Counted from the first letter of the stretch, positions 8,988 to 19,080 are shown. The stretch is 64,000 nucleotides of DNA from Dehalobacter sp. DCA (GCF_000305775.1 NC_018866.1:2623001-2687000), one strand, 5' to 3'. Notes: generated from the letters alone by a model not told the origin. A program made the numbers and translations.

Positions 8988-9278
8988 TCAGGGCAGCTCT
9001 ATTTTTGGTTTTTCGCTGGCCTTCCGATAGAGCAGAAAATTCCGCCCGATCACCTGAACCAATTCTGAACGGGTAGCTTCGGCCAGCCCGGAGGCGATAT
9101 TTTTCGGGTCATCGGCACAATTCTGGAGCGCCCGTCCTTTAATCAGCTCTCTTGCCTCCAACGCATCGGCGGCCTGTTTAATCATATTATCTGTAATTTC
9201 ATCTTTGCCAACGATTAAAATGGGTTCCATTTCATTCCCCATAGCCCTTAAAAACCTTTTCTGTTTGCCTGTCAGCAT
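8988..9278 (-). CDS. yhbY: YhbY CRM-domain RNA-binding protein
   Basis: A 96-residue single CRM domain. YhbY-type proteins bind pre-50S ribosomal particles and help late assembly. Typical features are the start MLTGKQKRFLRAMGNEMEP, the GKDEITDNMI segment and the C-terminal VQVIGRNFLLYR. ATG at 9278 with GGAGG upstream. It starts one base after the obgE stop and is therefore in one transcript with that ribosome-assembly GTPase, matching its role. Confidence 0.95.
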   Translation of the reverse strand: MLTGKQKRFLRAMGNEMEPILIVGKDEITDNMIKQAADALEARELIKGRALQNCADDPKNIASGLAEATRSELVQVIGRNFLLYRKASEKPKIELP

Positions 9279-9279
9279 G

Positions 9280-10560
<1,281 letters not shown>

Positions 10561-10584
10561 TTAACCCCTTCATTCGGATTTTTC

Positions 10585-10617
10585 TAAAGAAAACTTGGCT
10601 GGCGCCAAGCCTTTGGC
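10585..10617 (-). repeat. 33-bp repeat with hairpin, inverted copy of 37994-38026
   Basis: Reads GCCAAAGGCTTGGCGCCAGC then CAAGTTTTCTTTA on the minus strand. 31 of 33 bases match 37994-38026, with a GCCAA/TTGGC hairpin inside. It lies between the spo0B-like gene and obgE, next to a second hairpin (10642-10671) that spans the spo0B stop codon. Confidence 0.75.
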
Positions 10618-10655
10618 GTCAGCCTTAGCTGCGCTTAGACCTATCAGAAAGTAAC

Positions 10656-11168
10656 TCATGCTTTCTGATAGACTGGGGAATATACATTCTGCTCAAAAAG
10701 ATTGTCTTCTTTATATAGTCTGAATTCGCAGGAAAATCCTCCGTCGACAACGCCGAACTGGATTTTTGCTGTTAATGTTTCAACATCCTGATCTCCCTGC
10801 ACGAATAGGTCTAAACAGTCTTTAGTGTATCCAGAAAAACTCAGGGCATATTCTTCCTGCCAATGATCAAGCCAAAATTCTTCTTTTTTCATTTCCGGAG
10901 GAAAATCCAACACAAATTCTGCACCTTTCAGACGCAGCTTAAAATACCATCCCAGGAGAATCCCAAGCAGTGTTTTTTGGCCAATCTTGTAAATATCTTG
11001 CTGCGGCCGAATCTCCACCAGGACTTCATCAATATAAGCCAACGCTTTGTCCGGCATATTCAGCTGCAAATACCCCTTGATGACCTGAAAATAATTCAGA
11101 AAATCATGCCGAAGGATCTGGAAATTATCCAACTGCTCATAAAGGATCTTTTTATCAAGATTGACCAT
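10656..11168 (-). CDS. spo0B: Spo0B-like phosphotransferase/sensor-domain protein
   Basis: In Bacillus, Spo0B passes phosphate from Spo0F to Spo0A at the onset of sporulation. This 170-residue protein begins with a helical-hairpin segment carrying LRHDFLNYFQVIKGYLQL, where the His of LRHD is the expected phosphorylated residue, and ends in a degenerate ATPase-like fold. The start is the ATG at 11168 (MVNLDKK) with GAGGAG upstream. Its place beside obgE and rpmA matches the Bacillus rplU-rpmA-spo0B-obg order. Many Clostridia lack a working phosphorelay, so it may act as a two-component accessory instead. The stop codon lies within a 10-bp hairpin. Confidence 0.75.
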   Translation of the reverse strand: MVNLDKKILYEQLDNFQILRHDFLNYFQVIKGYLQLNMPDKALAYIDEVLVEIRPQQDIYKIGQKTLLGILLGWYFKLRLKGAEFVLDFPPEMKKEEFWLDHWQEEYALSFSGYTKDCLDLFVQGDQDVETLTAKIQFGVVDGGFSCEFRLYKEDNLFEQNVYSPVYQKA

Positions 11169-11200
11169 TTTTCTTCTCCTCACCAAAGATAATTAACAAT

Positions 11201-11232
11201 AAAACATACCCCCGGGCTAACCCAGGGGTATG
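11201..11232 (-). terminator. Terminator after rpmA
   Basis: On the minus strand a near-perfect 12-bp stem (CATACCCCTGGG with its partner CCCGGGGGTATG) is followed by TTTTATTGTT. It separates rplU-rpmA from the spo0B-like gene. Confidence 0.85.
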
Positions 11233-11244
11233 ACGTGTAATCTG

Positions 11245-11520
11245 TTATTGGGCTTGAGTAATCCCGTTTTCCGCATGAACACTTACCTGCTTGCGGAATT
11301 TATCTTTGCGTTCGAACTTTACGTAACCATCTGTGAGCGCGAACAGCGTATCATCTTTGCCGATGCCGCAGTTTTTGCCAGGATGGAGTTTGGTTCCACG
11401 TTGGCGAACAAGAATATTTCCTGCCAAAACGTACTGTCCGTCAGAGCGTTTGACTCCGAGTCTTTGCGCATTACTGTCTCTGCCGTTTCGTGTACTTCCT
11501 ACACCTTTCTTGTGGGCCAT
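11245..11520 (-). CDS. rpmA: 50S ribosomal protein L27
   Basis: L27 sits at the peptidyl-transferase centre of the 50S subunit. The 91-residue protein starts [20 protein letters not shown] and keeps the family core [23 protein letters not shown] at 11520 has AGGAGG upstream. Most Firmicutes make L27 with an N-terminal extension cut by the protease Prp, encoded between rplU and rpmA; here both the extension and the prp gene are absent (only 50 bp separate the two ribosomal genes). The flexible N-terminus that reaches the active site is thus encoded in its mature form. Confidence 0.98.
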   Translation of the reverse strand: MAHKKGVGSTRNGRDSNAQRLGVKRSDGQYVLAGNILVRQRGTKLHPGKNCGIGKDDTLFALTDGYVKFERKDKFRKQVSVHAENGITQAQ

Positions 11521-11570
11521 GAAGATCACCTCCTAAAAAGAACATGCTGATCGTATTCTAATTTCAACCA

Positions 11571-11882
11571 TTAAGCATTGATTGTTTCAATTGAAAGCTT
11601 CGTGTAAGGCTGACGATGGCCTTTTTTAACACGAACGTGTTTTTTGGGTTTATAACGGAATGCAATGACTTTGTCGCCTTTGCCCTGTTCCAGAACTTTT
11701 GCGACAACTGTCACGCCGTCAACAACTGGAGCTCCAACCGTTACATTACCATCTTTTTCAACAAGCAGTACCTGATTCAGGTCGAGAACCTGGCCGACAG
11801 CTACATCAAGTTTTTCAACATTGACGACATCGCCTTCCTTGACTCTGTACTGTTTGCCTCCTGTTTCGATAATTACATACAT
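11571..11882 (-). CDS. rplU: 50S ribosomal protein L21
   Basis: L21 binds 23S rRNA in the large subunit. The 103-residue protein begins [20 protein letters not shown] and ends in the basic stretch [19 protein letters not shown] typical of the family. ATG at 11882 with GGAGGTGT upstream. It heads the rplU-rpmA pair and follows the L21 leader RNA, so it is probably under autogenous control. Confidence 0.98.
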   Translation of the reverse strand: MYVIIETGGKQYRVKEGDVVNVEKLDVAVGQVLDLNQVLLVEKDGNVTVGAPVVDGVTVVAKVLEQGKGDKVIAFRYKPKKHVRVKKGHRQPYTKLSIETINA

Positions 11883-12010
11883 TTTACTACACCTCCCAGT
11901 CCCAGACTCGCCTGCGTAGGTCAGCCCGCTGCCGCTTAAACGGCAAGAAACCAGTTCATACCTAATAAGTGCGGTTGTGGTGAGAAGCCACCACGTTCTA
12001 ACATTTTAGC
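11883..12010 (-). promoter_or_regulatory. L21 ribosomal protein leader
   Basis: On the minus strand the region has a GTGGTGGCTTCTCACCAC hairpin, a second hairpin GCCGTTTAAGCGGC, then CTGACCTACGCAGGCGAGTC and GGGACTGGGAGGTGT just before the start. This matches the L21 leader known upstream of rplU in Firmicutes. It probably lets excess L21 limit its own synthesis; the mechanism is taken from the family. Confidence 0.85.
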
Positions 12011-12041
12011 ATTTTTCCTTATATTCGTCAATCAGTTGATC

Positions 12042-13313
12042 CTACAGTTCAATTGGTTCTTCTCTCGCTCTTCTCTCGTGCCAGCCTTTTCCGCCGCACT
12101 CCCGGCATTTTTCGGTGTTTCTGGCAGCTAAGGTCTGACCTTCTTTTTTGCGTGTTACCTCAACTAGCCCCAGCCTGGTGCGGCCCACTACTTTACATTT
12201 GACCTTATCCTGTTTAAAAGACTTTTCCAGCATTTCCAGCAGCTGATTCCAATCCTCATTTTGTTCCATGTCAATAAAATCGACGATAATAATCCCGCTA
12301 AGGTTTCTAAGTCTTATCTGCCTGGATATTTCTGAAGCAGCCTCCATATTCAGACTCAGCAGAGTATGCTGCAAGGAGCTTTCTCCAGTGTATTTTCCGG
12401 AGTTGACGTCAATGGCGGTCAGGGCTTCAGTCTGTTCAATCACCAGATAGCCTCCGCTTTCGAGCGGAACCTTGGGTTTTAATGCTTTCAGGATTTCATC
12501 GCCGATATGATAGCGTTCAAACAAATTCCCTTTAAAGTCAGTCCATATTTTCCCGGAAACCGAGCATCTGACTTCCCTGAGCTTTGTCCGGAGCAGCTCA
12601 GTCATTTCCCCGTCATCGGTAATAACCCTGGTTACCTCTTCGTCGATCGTTTCCCTTAAAAGACGGGACAATGGGTCGCTGCTGCTGTAAATCAGTCCCT
12701 TGCCAGACTTGCTTTTGATTCTTTCCGTTAAGGTCTGATTGATTTCTAAAATCTTTTCAATATCATCAGCCAGTTCTTTTTCCGCGACGCCTTCCGCCAT
12801 CGTCCGGACAATCAGACCAGCATTCTCAATGCTGAGATTCTGGGCAAGTTGATTAAGACGTTCTCTTTCTGTTTCCTCCGTTATTTTACGTGAAATCCCC
12901 AAATATCCGCGATTCCCGGGCAAGAGTACCACAAAACGCCCGGGCAGTGAAAGATTGGTCGTAACTCTGGCTCCTTTATTACCGACAGCTTCCCGGGTGA
13001 CCTGAACAATCACCTCCTGGCCTTCTTTTAAGAGGCTTTCGATCAATGGCACCGGCGATCCGGGTACATTTTGCACCTGGACATATTCTGGATTGACAAT
13101 ATCCCCTGCATAGAGGAAGGCATTCTTCTCGAGCCCAATATCGATGAAAGCAGCCTGTATGCCTGTAACAATATTACTGACCTTCCCCTTGTAGATATTG
13201 CCGGCCAAACGGGATTCTCTTCCGGAATCATCTAGGACTTCTGCCAGTCTACCCTCTTCCAGTACCGCAGCCCTCATCCGATGATCCTCAGTGGTAATGA
13301 CAATCTCTTTCAA
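12042..13313 (-). CDS. rng: Ribonuclease G/E family
   Basis: Endoribonuclease that cuts single-stranded AU-rich RNA in rRNA and mRNA processing. The 423-residue protein has an S1 domain (GNIYKGKVSNIVTGIQAAFI, then DIGLEKNAFLY), the DNase I-like catalytic part with the two metal-binding Asp in TAIDVNSGKYTG and IIIVDFIDME, and a Zn-link-like CREC (in EKCRECGGKGW). No long RNase E scaffold tail follows. The preferred start is TTG at 13313 (MKEIVITTEDH, like other RNase G proteins) with AGGG six bases before; a TTG at 13349 would add 12 residues. It follows the TIGR03936 gene and precedes the L21 leader. Confidence 0.95.
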   Translation of the reverse strand: MKEIVITTEDHRMRAAVLEEGRLAEVLDDSGRESRLAGNIYKGKVSNIVTGIQAAFIDIGLEKNAFLYAGDIVNPEYVQVQNVPGSPVPLIESLLKEGQEVIVQVTREAVGNKGARVTTNLSLPGRFVVLLPGNRGYLGISRKITEETERERLNQLAQNLSIENAGLIVRTMAEGVAEKELADDIEKILEINQTLTERIKSKSGKGLIYSSSDPLSRLLRETIDEEVTRVITDDGEMTELLRTKLREVRCSVSGKIWTDFKGNLFERYHIGDEILKALKPKVPLESGGYLVIEQTEALTAIDVNSGKYTGESSLQHTLLSLNMEAASEISRQIRLRNLSGIIIVDFIDMEQNEDWNQLLEMLEKSFKQDKVKCKVVGRTRLGLVEVTRKKEGQTLAARNTEKCRECGGKGWHERRAREEPIEL

Positions 13314-13364
13314 TCTTATCCCTGCTTTCAGGCTTAGTATCAAATCCAAATTTCTAAGATGACA

Positions 13365-14162
13365 CTATATCGTCGCGATCACTTCGAGTGGGTTTCTGAG
13401 CGCCCCATCGGACTGTTCGATAAACAGGCCTTCCCTTGTTGTCGTTACACCTGAAATATCTACCGGAAGTCCTTCCATGTTTTTTAGACTTTCCAGGATT
13501 TCAACCGGCCGGACTGAACCAGCGTTTCCGGTAATAATATCCAGGCGCAGTTGTACCTGATGATTCTGAGCATCCGCAGAAATAACCCCTTCTTCAGAAA
13601 TCAGTGTCATGTTTTTAACAAACGGACGAATATTCCGCTCTATTTTTTTGCCCTGCTGATAGCGAATCCCTGTTGCTTCGTCCCTGTTCAGCCAGTTCCG
13701 GCAAGCTTTACGGAGTTCTTCTGCCTCGACCGGACGAAGGAGAAGCGCTTCGGTCCGGTATCTGGCAAGATTAATCACAGCCATCAGTGCCTTGCTTCCC
13801 TTTACTGCGATCCCAGCGCCTATGATTTTTATGCCCTCGGGCAACTGGCTCTGAAGCCGCTCAACGATATTCCCAATATCACATGCTCCGACTTCTGTTG
13901 TTTCTCCAGCTTCTTCCCGAATAGCTTCCTTTTCTTGTTCTTTATTCTCTTTGACTTCGATATCGACATATTCCTGTTCTCCTTCCACACCGACTGGCAA
14001 AGGGGGACCAAAAGCAATCTTTGGATGAGGATTGAATCCTTCGGAAAAAGCCACTTCAATTTGGGCTCTGCGCAGGGCCCTGTCCAACATTCTGGTTAAA
14101 TCTAGATGCGCAATATACCGGGCTTCACCTTTCTTGGTGTAGGCCAGCCTTATCTTCATCAT
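13365..14162 (-). CDS. TIGR03936 radical-SAM-associated protein (DUF2344)
   Basis: Conserved protein of 265 residues of unknown reaction, found next to TIGR03960 radical SAM genes and rng across Firmicutes and often fused to them. It begins MMKIRLAYTKKGEARYIAHL with DLTRMLDRALRRAQI and has FSEGFNPHPKIAFGPPLPVG, the family hallmark, followed by an unusual Lys/Glu-rich stretch (KENKEQEKEAIREEAGE, about 74-90). GAGGCGG lies before the ATG at 14162. It normally follows the TIGR03960 gene directly; here a reversed gene lies between them. Probably a tRNA or rRNA modification partner, which is inference. Confidence 0.88.
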   Translation of the reverse strand: MMKIRLAYTKKGEARYIAHLDLTRMLDRALRRAQIEVAFSEGFNPHPKIAFGPPLPVGVEGEQEYVDIEVKENKEQEKEAIREEAGETTEVGACDIGNIVERLQSQLPEGIKIIGAGIAVKGSKALMAVINLARYRTEALLLRPVEAEELRKACRNWLNRDEATGIRYQQGKKIERNIRPFVKNMTLISEEGVISADAQNHQVQLRLDIITGNAGSVRPVEILESLKNMEGLPVDISGVTTTREGLFIEQSDGALRNPLEVIATI

Positions 14163-14297
14163 AACCGCCTCTTTTCCAATCTTTCCAAGATAAAAATATC
14201 AGAGCTATCTTCCAAAGCTTTGTTGTAAAGCCTTTCTTTATTCCGGCATGTTTGTAAAAAAGCCGAATACATTACTTGTAAACGAGGAGGGATTTCA

Positions 14298-14720
14298 ATG
14301 CAATTTTCTTCTGGCGAACAGACGCCGCTAAGATTGCTGGATGAGGCCAACTTCTGGAAACACCAGGAATATGAGCATACGAACGTCATCCGGGAAATCG
14401 TGCCGGATCTAGAAAGAAAATTTGTCGGAGAACTTAAAGAATGGGAACAGTCTCTGACAAGGACGCATAGCCAGGTTGTGCAGCTCACTGAAACATTGGT
14501 CAGATATGGCAATACGCAACCGGTTGTCGCCGATCAGGCTCTTCGTCTGATCAGCTTTTCTCTTGAACAAAGCGGCCGGTTTGTAAAATTCCTTTTTGAA
14601 ATTCTAGATTTGAGTCAGGCAGTCAAGAAGAATCCGACTGCTGCAGCTGTAATCAAACACATCATCCGTGAATCTGAATATTTCATCGGGATCACCCAGA
14701 CCATCTGCAGTCAAGGCTAG
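14298..14720 (+). CDS. DUF2935-like helical protein
   Basis: A 140-residue helical protein. FWKHQEYEHTNVIREIVPDL near the start (residues 17-36), with E and H residues that could bind metal, resembles one repeat of DUF2935, a ferritin-like helical family in Firmicutes. Function is unknown. GAGGAGGG lies eight bases before ATG 14298. The gene runs against its neighbours and fills the gap between two radical SAM genes that usually adjoin; its end is 13 bp from the convergent TIGR03960 gene. It looks like an insertion into a conserved block, although its base composition is not obviously foreign. Confidence 0.8.
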   Translation: MQFSSGEQTPLRLLDEANFWKHQEYEHTNVIREIVPDLERKFVGELKEWEQSLTRTHSQVVQLTETLVRYGNTQPVVADQALRLISFSLEQSGRFVKFLFEILDLSQAVKKNPTAAAVIKHIIRESEYFIGITQTICSQG

Positions 14721-14733
14721 GTTCTGTATAAAG

Positions 14734-16608
14734 TTAAGGCGCACTGAATTTTACGGGTCTGGCCAGATCCGGACAGACTCCGCAGTGGCTGCATTTTTCC
14801 CGGCAATCAGGTGTAACAGCTTCAGTCAGGGCCTTTTTATATTCTTCAAGCAAGTAAGATTTCTTGACACCTGAGTTCAGATGGTCCCAGGGAAGGATCT
14901 CATCCTCTGATATCCGCCTGTTGGCATAGAAATGCGGGTCAATGCCGATTTCCTCCATTCCCTGCTTCCACAGATCATACCGAAAATGCTCACTCCACCC
15001 GTCAAATTTGCAACCTGCGTTAACCGCCCATTCCAGTAGCTCCGCAACTTTGCGGTCACCCTTGGCAAATATGGCTTCCAGAAAGCTTGCTTCTACATCG
15101 TGGTAGATAAACTTGATCCGGTAATCCCGCAGTTTCTTGCGGAGGTATTCCTGTTTTTCTCTTAGAGTCACCATGGAATCCTGTGCTGCCCATTGAAAAG
15201 GCGTATGCGGTTTGGGAACAAATGAACTTGCCGAAACTGTGATCCTGCAGCCGCGTTTCCCAAGTTTTCTGGACAACTCTAGGACTTTTCTGGCCTGTTC
15301 GACGATTCCGTCCAGGTCCTCATAGGTTTCGGTCGGAAGTCCAATCATATAATACAGCTTGATACTGCTCCATCCTCCTTTAAAGGATGCTTCTGCCGTC
15401 CTTAAAAGATCCTCTTCCGTTACGCCTTTATTAATAACATCCCTTAAGCGCTGGGTTCCGGCTTCCGGTGCAAAGGTCAGTCCGGATTTGCGTACTTTTT
15501 GGACCTGTTCGGCAATCTCAACATCAAATGAATCCAGGCGGAGTGAGGGAAGGGATACACTGACCCCTTTGGGTTCCATTTTAGCCATCAGACCTTTAAG
15601 GACACCGTTGATGCAAGTATAATCACTGGTCGACAGCGAAACAAGTGAGATTTCTTCATAACCGGTGGCCTTGATGGATTTCTCCGCCTGTTCCAGCAAT
15701 GCTTCAGGAGACCGTTCCCGAAGCGGCCTGTAGATCATTCCGGCCTGACAAAAGCGGCATCCCCTGGTGCAACCCCTCATGACCTCAAGCATTACCCTGT
15801 CATGAATAGCCTCCGTATACGGGACAATCACTTTTTCCGGGAAGTAGGCCGAGCTGAAGTCCTGCAACACCGCCTTTCTGACTGTCTCAGAAATTCCTTC
15901 CCTGACTGTGATTTGCTGGATCGAACCATCAGGTTTGTATTCGGCCTCATAAAAACCCGGCACATAGATTCCCTGAATCTGGGCCAGTTCGACCAGAATA
16001 GCTTCCTTCAGTTTTCCGTTTTTCCTGGCTTGCTGAATCACGTGAAGAACTGCGGGAAATTGTTCTTCCCCTTCCCCCAGGAAAAAGAAATCTACAAAAG
16101 GCGCCAGAGGTTCAGGATTGTAGGCACATGGACCACCGGCAAATATAAAGGGATACGCACCCCCACTTTCCGTCCCGTTTTTTCTGTCTTCGGATTTTAA
16201 CGGTATCCCGCTGAGCTTTAGGACATTTAATAAATTGGTATAGCTGAGCTCATATTGCAGCGTGAAAGCGACCACATCAAAATCCAGCAGAGGACGAAAA
16301 GATTCCAGTGTGTAAAGCGGGATTCCTCCCTGCTTTAATTTTTCTTCCATATCCGGCCATGGAGCAAAGGCCCTTTCACAAAGAAACTCTTCATAAGAAT
16401 TGATGCGGCCGTACAGGATACGTAACGCAAGATTGGACATGCCGACTTCATATACATCAGGAAAGACAAATGCCACCCGTACATCTGTCTTTTCCCAGTC
16501 TTTTTTTATCATATTCCATTCACCACCGACATAACGACCGGGCTTAATCACCTGCGGTAAAATCCGGCCGAGTTTCTGGCGGATCCATTCACGATCCTTC
16601 TGATTCAT
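14734..16608 (-). CDS. TIGR03960 B12-binding-type radical SAM protein
   Basis: A 624-residue radical SAM enzyme of unknown substrate. An N-terminal Rossmann-like domain related to B12-binding domains (VRVAFVFPDVYEVGMSNLAL, residues 44-63) precedes the iron-sulfur motif CTRGCRFCQAG (CxxxCxxC), then a TIM-barrel core (FAPEAGTQRLRDVINKGVTE, LYYMIGLPTET). The C-terminus has a Cys cluster (CREKCSHCGVC) for a possible extra cluster. AGGGGG precedes ATG 16608. It is the first gene of the TIGR03960-TIGR03936-rng neighbourhood, whose conserved link to rng and ribosomal genes suggests RNA modification. Confidence 0.93.
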   Translation of the reverse strand: MNQKDREWIRQKLGRILPQVIKPGRYVGGEWNMIKKDWEKTDVRVAFVFPDVYEVGMSNLALRILYGRINSYEEFLCERAFAPWPDMEEKLKQGGIPLYTLESFRPLLDFDVVAFTLQYELSYTNLLNVLKLSGIPLKSEDRKNGTESGGAYPFIFAGGPCAYNPEPLAPFVDFFFLGEGEEQFPAVLHVIQQARKNGKLKEAILVELAQIQGIYVPGFYEAEYKPDGSIQQITVREGISETVRKAVLQDFSSAYFPEKVIVPYTEAIHDRVMLEVMRGCTRGCRFCQAGMIYRPLRERSPEALLEQAEKSIKATGYEEISLVSLSTSDYTCINGVLKGLMAKMEPKGVSVSLPSLRLDSFDVEIAEQVQKVRKSGLTFAPEAGTQRLRDVINKGVTEEDLLRTAEASFKGGWSSIKLYYMIGLPTETYEDLDGIVEQARKVLELSRKLGKRGCRITVSASSFVPKPHTPFQWAAQDSMVTLREKQEYLRKKLRDYRIKFIYHDVEASFLEAIFAKGDRKVAELLEWAVNAGCKFDGWSEHFRYDLWKQGMEEIGIDPHFYANRRISEDEILPWDHLNSGVKKSYLLEEYKKALTEAVTPDCREKCSHCGVCPDLARPVKFSAP

Positions 16609-16669
16609 ATGTATTTCCCCCTTGAGCCTATTTATCCAGGGCAGGTCTTCATAATATATACGCTTTCGG

Positions 16670-16800
16670 CAGCATAAAGGCTTTGACCTGCCTTTATGCC
16701 ATCCATGGCATCATAACACTAGGCCATCCATAGTCTTCGTGTGCCGCGCTCAGCATCCCTGCTCCGCTTGACGTTGTCTATAACATTACGGAGACGGATC
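16670..16800. repeat. Modular palindromic repeat, copy D
   Basis: Begins with a perfect 10-bp hairpin (GCATAAAGGC/GCCTTTATGC), continues with TGCCATCCATGGCA and GGCCATCCATAG, then GCGCTCAGCATCCCTGCTCC (inverse of the module in copy A), and ends TGTCTATAACATTACGGAGA then CGGATC, almost as at 8888-8912. It fills the gap between the TIGR03960 gene and ogt and touches the ogt stop. Confidence 0.75.
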
Positions 16801-17458
16801 ACTTATTTGTGGATAAATTATTATAGCACAGCACCTTATTCTTAAGCAAAAACCTACCTTCCAGACGCAGGAGGGCTTTCTTTTTGTCCAGGCCGCCGGC
16901 ATAACCGGTGAGTTTTCCATTGCCGCCAATCACGCGGTGACACGGAATCAAAATGGAGATCGGATTATGCCCGACTGCACTGCCTACCGCCTGAGCGGAC
17001 ATCGTTGTTAACCCCCGGACCAGAGCAATACGTTGGGCAATTTCCCCGTAAGTTATGACTTTCCCATACGGTATCTGCAGCAGTATCTCCCAGACAGTCT
17101 TCTGGAAGTCGGTCCCCACAGGAGCCAGACACAAATCCATTTTGGGGACTGAAATACCTGCCATGATACCTTTCGCATTTCTTTCCGTACTTGCTGCCTG
17201 TTCCTCTTCCCAAGCTTGTCCTTCTTGTCCCGAAAAATAAAAATCCAGCCGCCGACGCAGCGTTTCAAAAACGGGATATTCCGAATTTTCTGTCCAGCCG
17301 GAAGTAACAGCAGGATAATACTTCTGGCCAATGAACCATAAACCGCTTAGCTCATTCTGGACTGCCGCAGCTGTCATTTTTCCAAGAGGTGTATTCACCG
17401 TGCAGGTATAGGTCATGTTCGTTTTCATGTATGTTGACAGGGTACCAGCTCCCTTCAC
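16799..17458 (-). CDS. ogt: Methylated-DNA-protein cysteine methyltransferase
   Basis: Suicide repair enzyme that moves alkyl groups from O6-alkylguanine (and O4-alkylthymine) in DNA to its own cysteine. The protein of up to 219 residues has the active-site motif IPCHRVIG, the helix-turn-helix part PYGKVITYGEIAQRI and AVGSAVGHNPI, and the C-terminal GYAGGLDKKKALLRLE. The N-terminal half has an unusual loop (EEEQAASTERNAKGIMAG). The start is uncertain: GTG 17458, or an ATG 10 codons in (MKTNMTY). Stands alone between a repeat and the divergent CotJC-like gene. Confidence 0.93.
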   Translation of the reverse strand: MKGAGTLSTYMKTNMTYTCTVNTPLGKMTAAAVQNELSGLWFIGQKYYPAVTSGWTENSEYPVFETLRRRLDFYFSGQEGQAWEEEQAASTERNAKGIMAGISVPKMDLCLAPVGTDFQKTVWEILLQIPYGKVITYGEIAQRIALVRGLTTMSAQAVGSAVGHNPISILIPCHRVIGGNGKLTGYAGGLDKKKALLRLEGRFLLKNKVLCYNNLSTNK

Positions 17459-17591
17459 CTATTTGCAACCTGTCTGCCAGTCCAACCCTCTTTGCGTTGA
17501 AAAGACAAAGTGACCAATTCTCAGACAGGATAATATAATACAGTAATTGCTCGTATGAAAGCAAGTGAAAAGAAGTATTGGAGGGAAAATT

Positions 17592-18140
17592 ATGTTCAAA
17601 TACGCCGATGCGCTGTTATTTCCAGTAGAAGTCAATTATCCAGACCCGCAGTTCGGCCGGATCATGCTGGAACATTACGGCGGGAAAGATAGCGAGTTCT
17701 CCGCCGCCACCCAGTATATGAATCACCGTGCTAATATGCCCAACCACTTTGTAAGGGAGTTATTAGGTCTTATCGCAGCAGAAGAACATAGCCACATGGA
17801 GATGATTGCTGAGGCGATCAACAGACTTGGAGGACCACCACTTTGCTACGTCAATTCCGAGGGTATACCCTGGAACCTGACCTATGTCGATCAAAGCCTT
17901 GATCCTGCTGCGATGCTGCAGGCCGATGCTGAAGCTGAAATCCGCGCAAAAATGCTTTATGACACACATTTGACAATGACCAGCGATCCTGGTCTGAAAA
18001 AGATGATTCGCTTTCTGGGCGACAGAGAGGATGTCCACAAACACCTTTTTAAAAAGTCCCAAACTATGATCCTTCAGGGTGCTGCCCCAGGAAGTTTTAG
18101 CACATTAATCAGGGAATACCGAATGAGCTTCCCAGTCTGA
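17592..18140 (+). CDS. Manganese-catalase-fold protein, CotJC-like
   Basis: A 182-residue ferritin-like four-helix protein. Metal-ligand candidates are E in RIMLEHYGG or SEFSAATQYM, the AAEEHSHMEMIAEAI motif (ExxH), the AEAEIRAKMLYD helix and DREDVHKHLF (ExxH), the pattern of dimanganese catalases and of the spore-coat protein CotJC. It may remove peroxide or protect spores; which is not decidable from sequence. GGAGGG lies before ATG 17592, preferred over a start 9 codons earlier. TATAAT at about 17533 could be its -10 box. Monocistronic, divergent from ogt. Confidence 0.88.
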   Translation: MFKYADALLFPVEVNYPDPQFGRIMLEHYGGKDSEFSAATQYMNHRANMPNHFVRELLGLIAAEEHSHMEMIAEAINRLGGPPLCYVNSEGIPWNLTYVDQSLDPAAMLQADAEAEIRAKMLYDTHLTMTSDPGLKKMIRFLGDREDVHKHLFKKSQTMILQGAAPGSFSTLIREYRMSFPV

Positions 18141-18222
18141 ATGCTTCTCTATATTTACCGGTGCATGATATTTACATGCTTTTGGATCATTACCACAGTA
18201 TTCCATTCTATATGATCTTTTT

Positions 18223-19080
18223 TTATTCTTTTAATTTTCCGACCATGCAATTGAGTCCAAAATCCATCATGCCCTGGATAACTTCAGTCTCACTTAGCGT
18301 TCTTTCGATCTTATCGTCTTTACCCATTACACTGACGAGACTGAAATGATCAGCAGAAAACTTATCAATAATCTGTTTAAGCGCAGTGTCCCTACTTACC
18401 GCGAGACTCCTTCCAGGCATCAGCCCCTGCGCCAAAAGACGCTCTTTCTTGCGGCAGAGCTGCTTTAAAAAAACAATTCTGGCATTGTCCAGCTCTTTGC
18501 CGCTGCCAATCCAGAAAAAGATGCCAAGAACAATAAAAAGAACCGGTTCATAAATATAGAAGCCCATTCCCTGCATCAGGAAACCAGCGAAAACAAAAGC
18601 ACCCCCAAGGCATTTACCGGCTGCCGCCAGGAACCGGGTGGTCGGGACAAAACCAAAAGACCCCGCCAGCAGGCCACGGACAATTCTGCCGCCGTCAAGC
18701 GGCAGAACAGGAAGCAGGTTAAAGGCTGCCAGCCAGAAATTCGTTTTGGCAAATTCCAACGCCCATGCTCCGCTTAAGGTTCCGTTTTCGCGAAGAATCT
18801 GAATGAAAAAGAACAACACGACATTGACGGCTGGACCAGCAAAAGCAATGATTGTCTCCTCCTTCTTTTTTCCTTCAAAACTGTCGTCAAGAACGGCCGT
18901 CCCCCCATAGGGATAGAGCTCGATACTCCTACACCTGATCCCGTAACCTCTTGCAGCAAGTATATGACAGGCTTCATGAACAATAACCAGGCTAAAGACT
19001 AGAAGCGCCCTGACAACCTGACCGGCAAGTATACATAGGATTAACAGAATGATAAAGGTCGGGTGAACTTTAACTTTCAT
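18223..19080 (-). CDS. spoIVFB: SpoIVFB-like site-2 protease (M50)
   Basis: Membrane metalloprotease; in Bacillus SpoIVFB cuts pro-sigma-K in the mother cell during sporulation. The 285-residue protein has HEACH (HExxH zinc site, about residues 36-40) in a membrane helix, a second conserved motif LPVLPLDGGRIVRG (Asp ligand) and a C-terminal CBS-like cytoplasmic part (RDTALKQIIDKFSADHFSLV). AGGGGG precedes ATG 19080. Directly downstream of spoIVFA, as in Bacillus, so protease and regulator are paired. Confidence 0.92.
   Translation of the reverse strand: MKVKVHPTFIILLILCILAGQVVRALLVFSLVIVHEACHILAARGYGIRCRSIELYPYGGTAVLDDSFEGKKKEETIIAFAGPAVNVVLFFFIQILRENGTLSGAWALEFAKTNFWLAAFNLLPVLPLDGGRIVRGLLAGSFGFVPTTRFLAAAGKCLGGAFVFAGFLMQGMGFYIYEPVLFIVLGIFFWIGSGKELDNARIVFLKQLCRKKERLLAQGLMPGRSLAVSRDTALKQIIDKFSADHFSLVSVMGKDDKIERTLSETEVIQGMMDFGLNCMVGKLKE

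Noticed and set aside
14159-14512. Minus-strand frame that would join the two radical SAM genes
   Set aside because: It lies antisense to the DUF2935 gene, which has the better binding site and family pattern.
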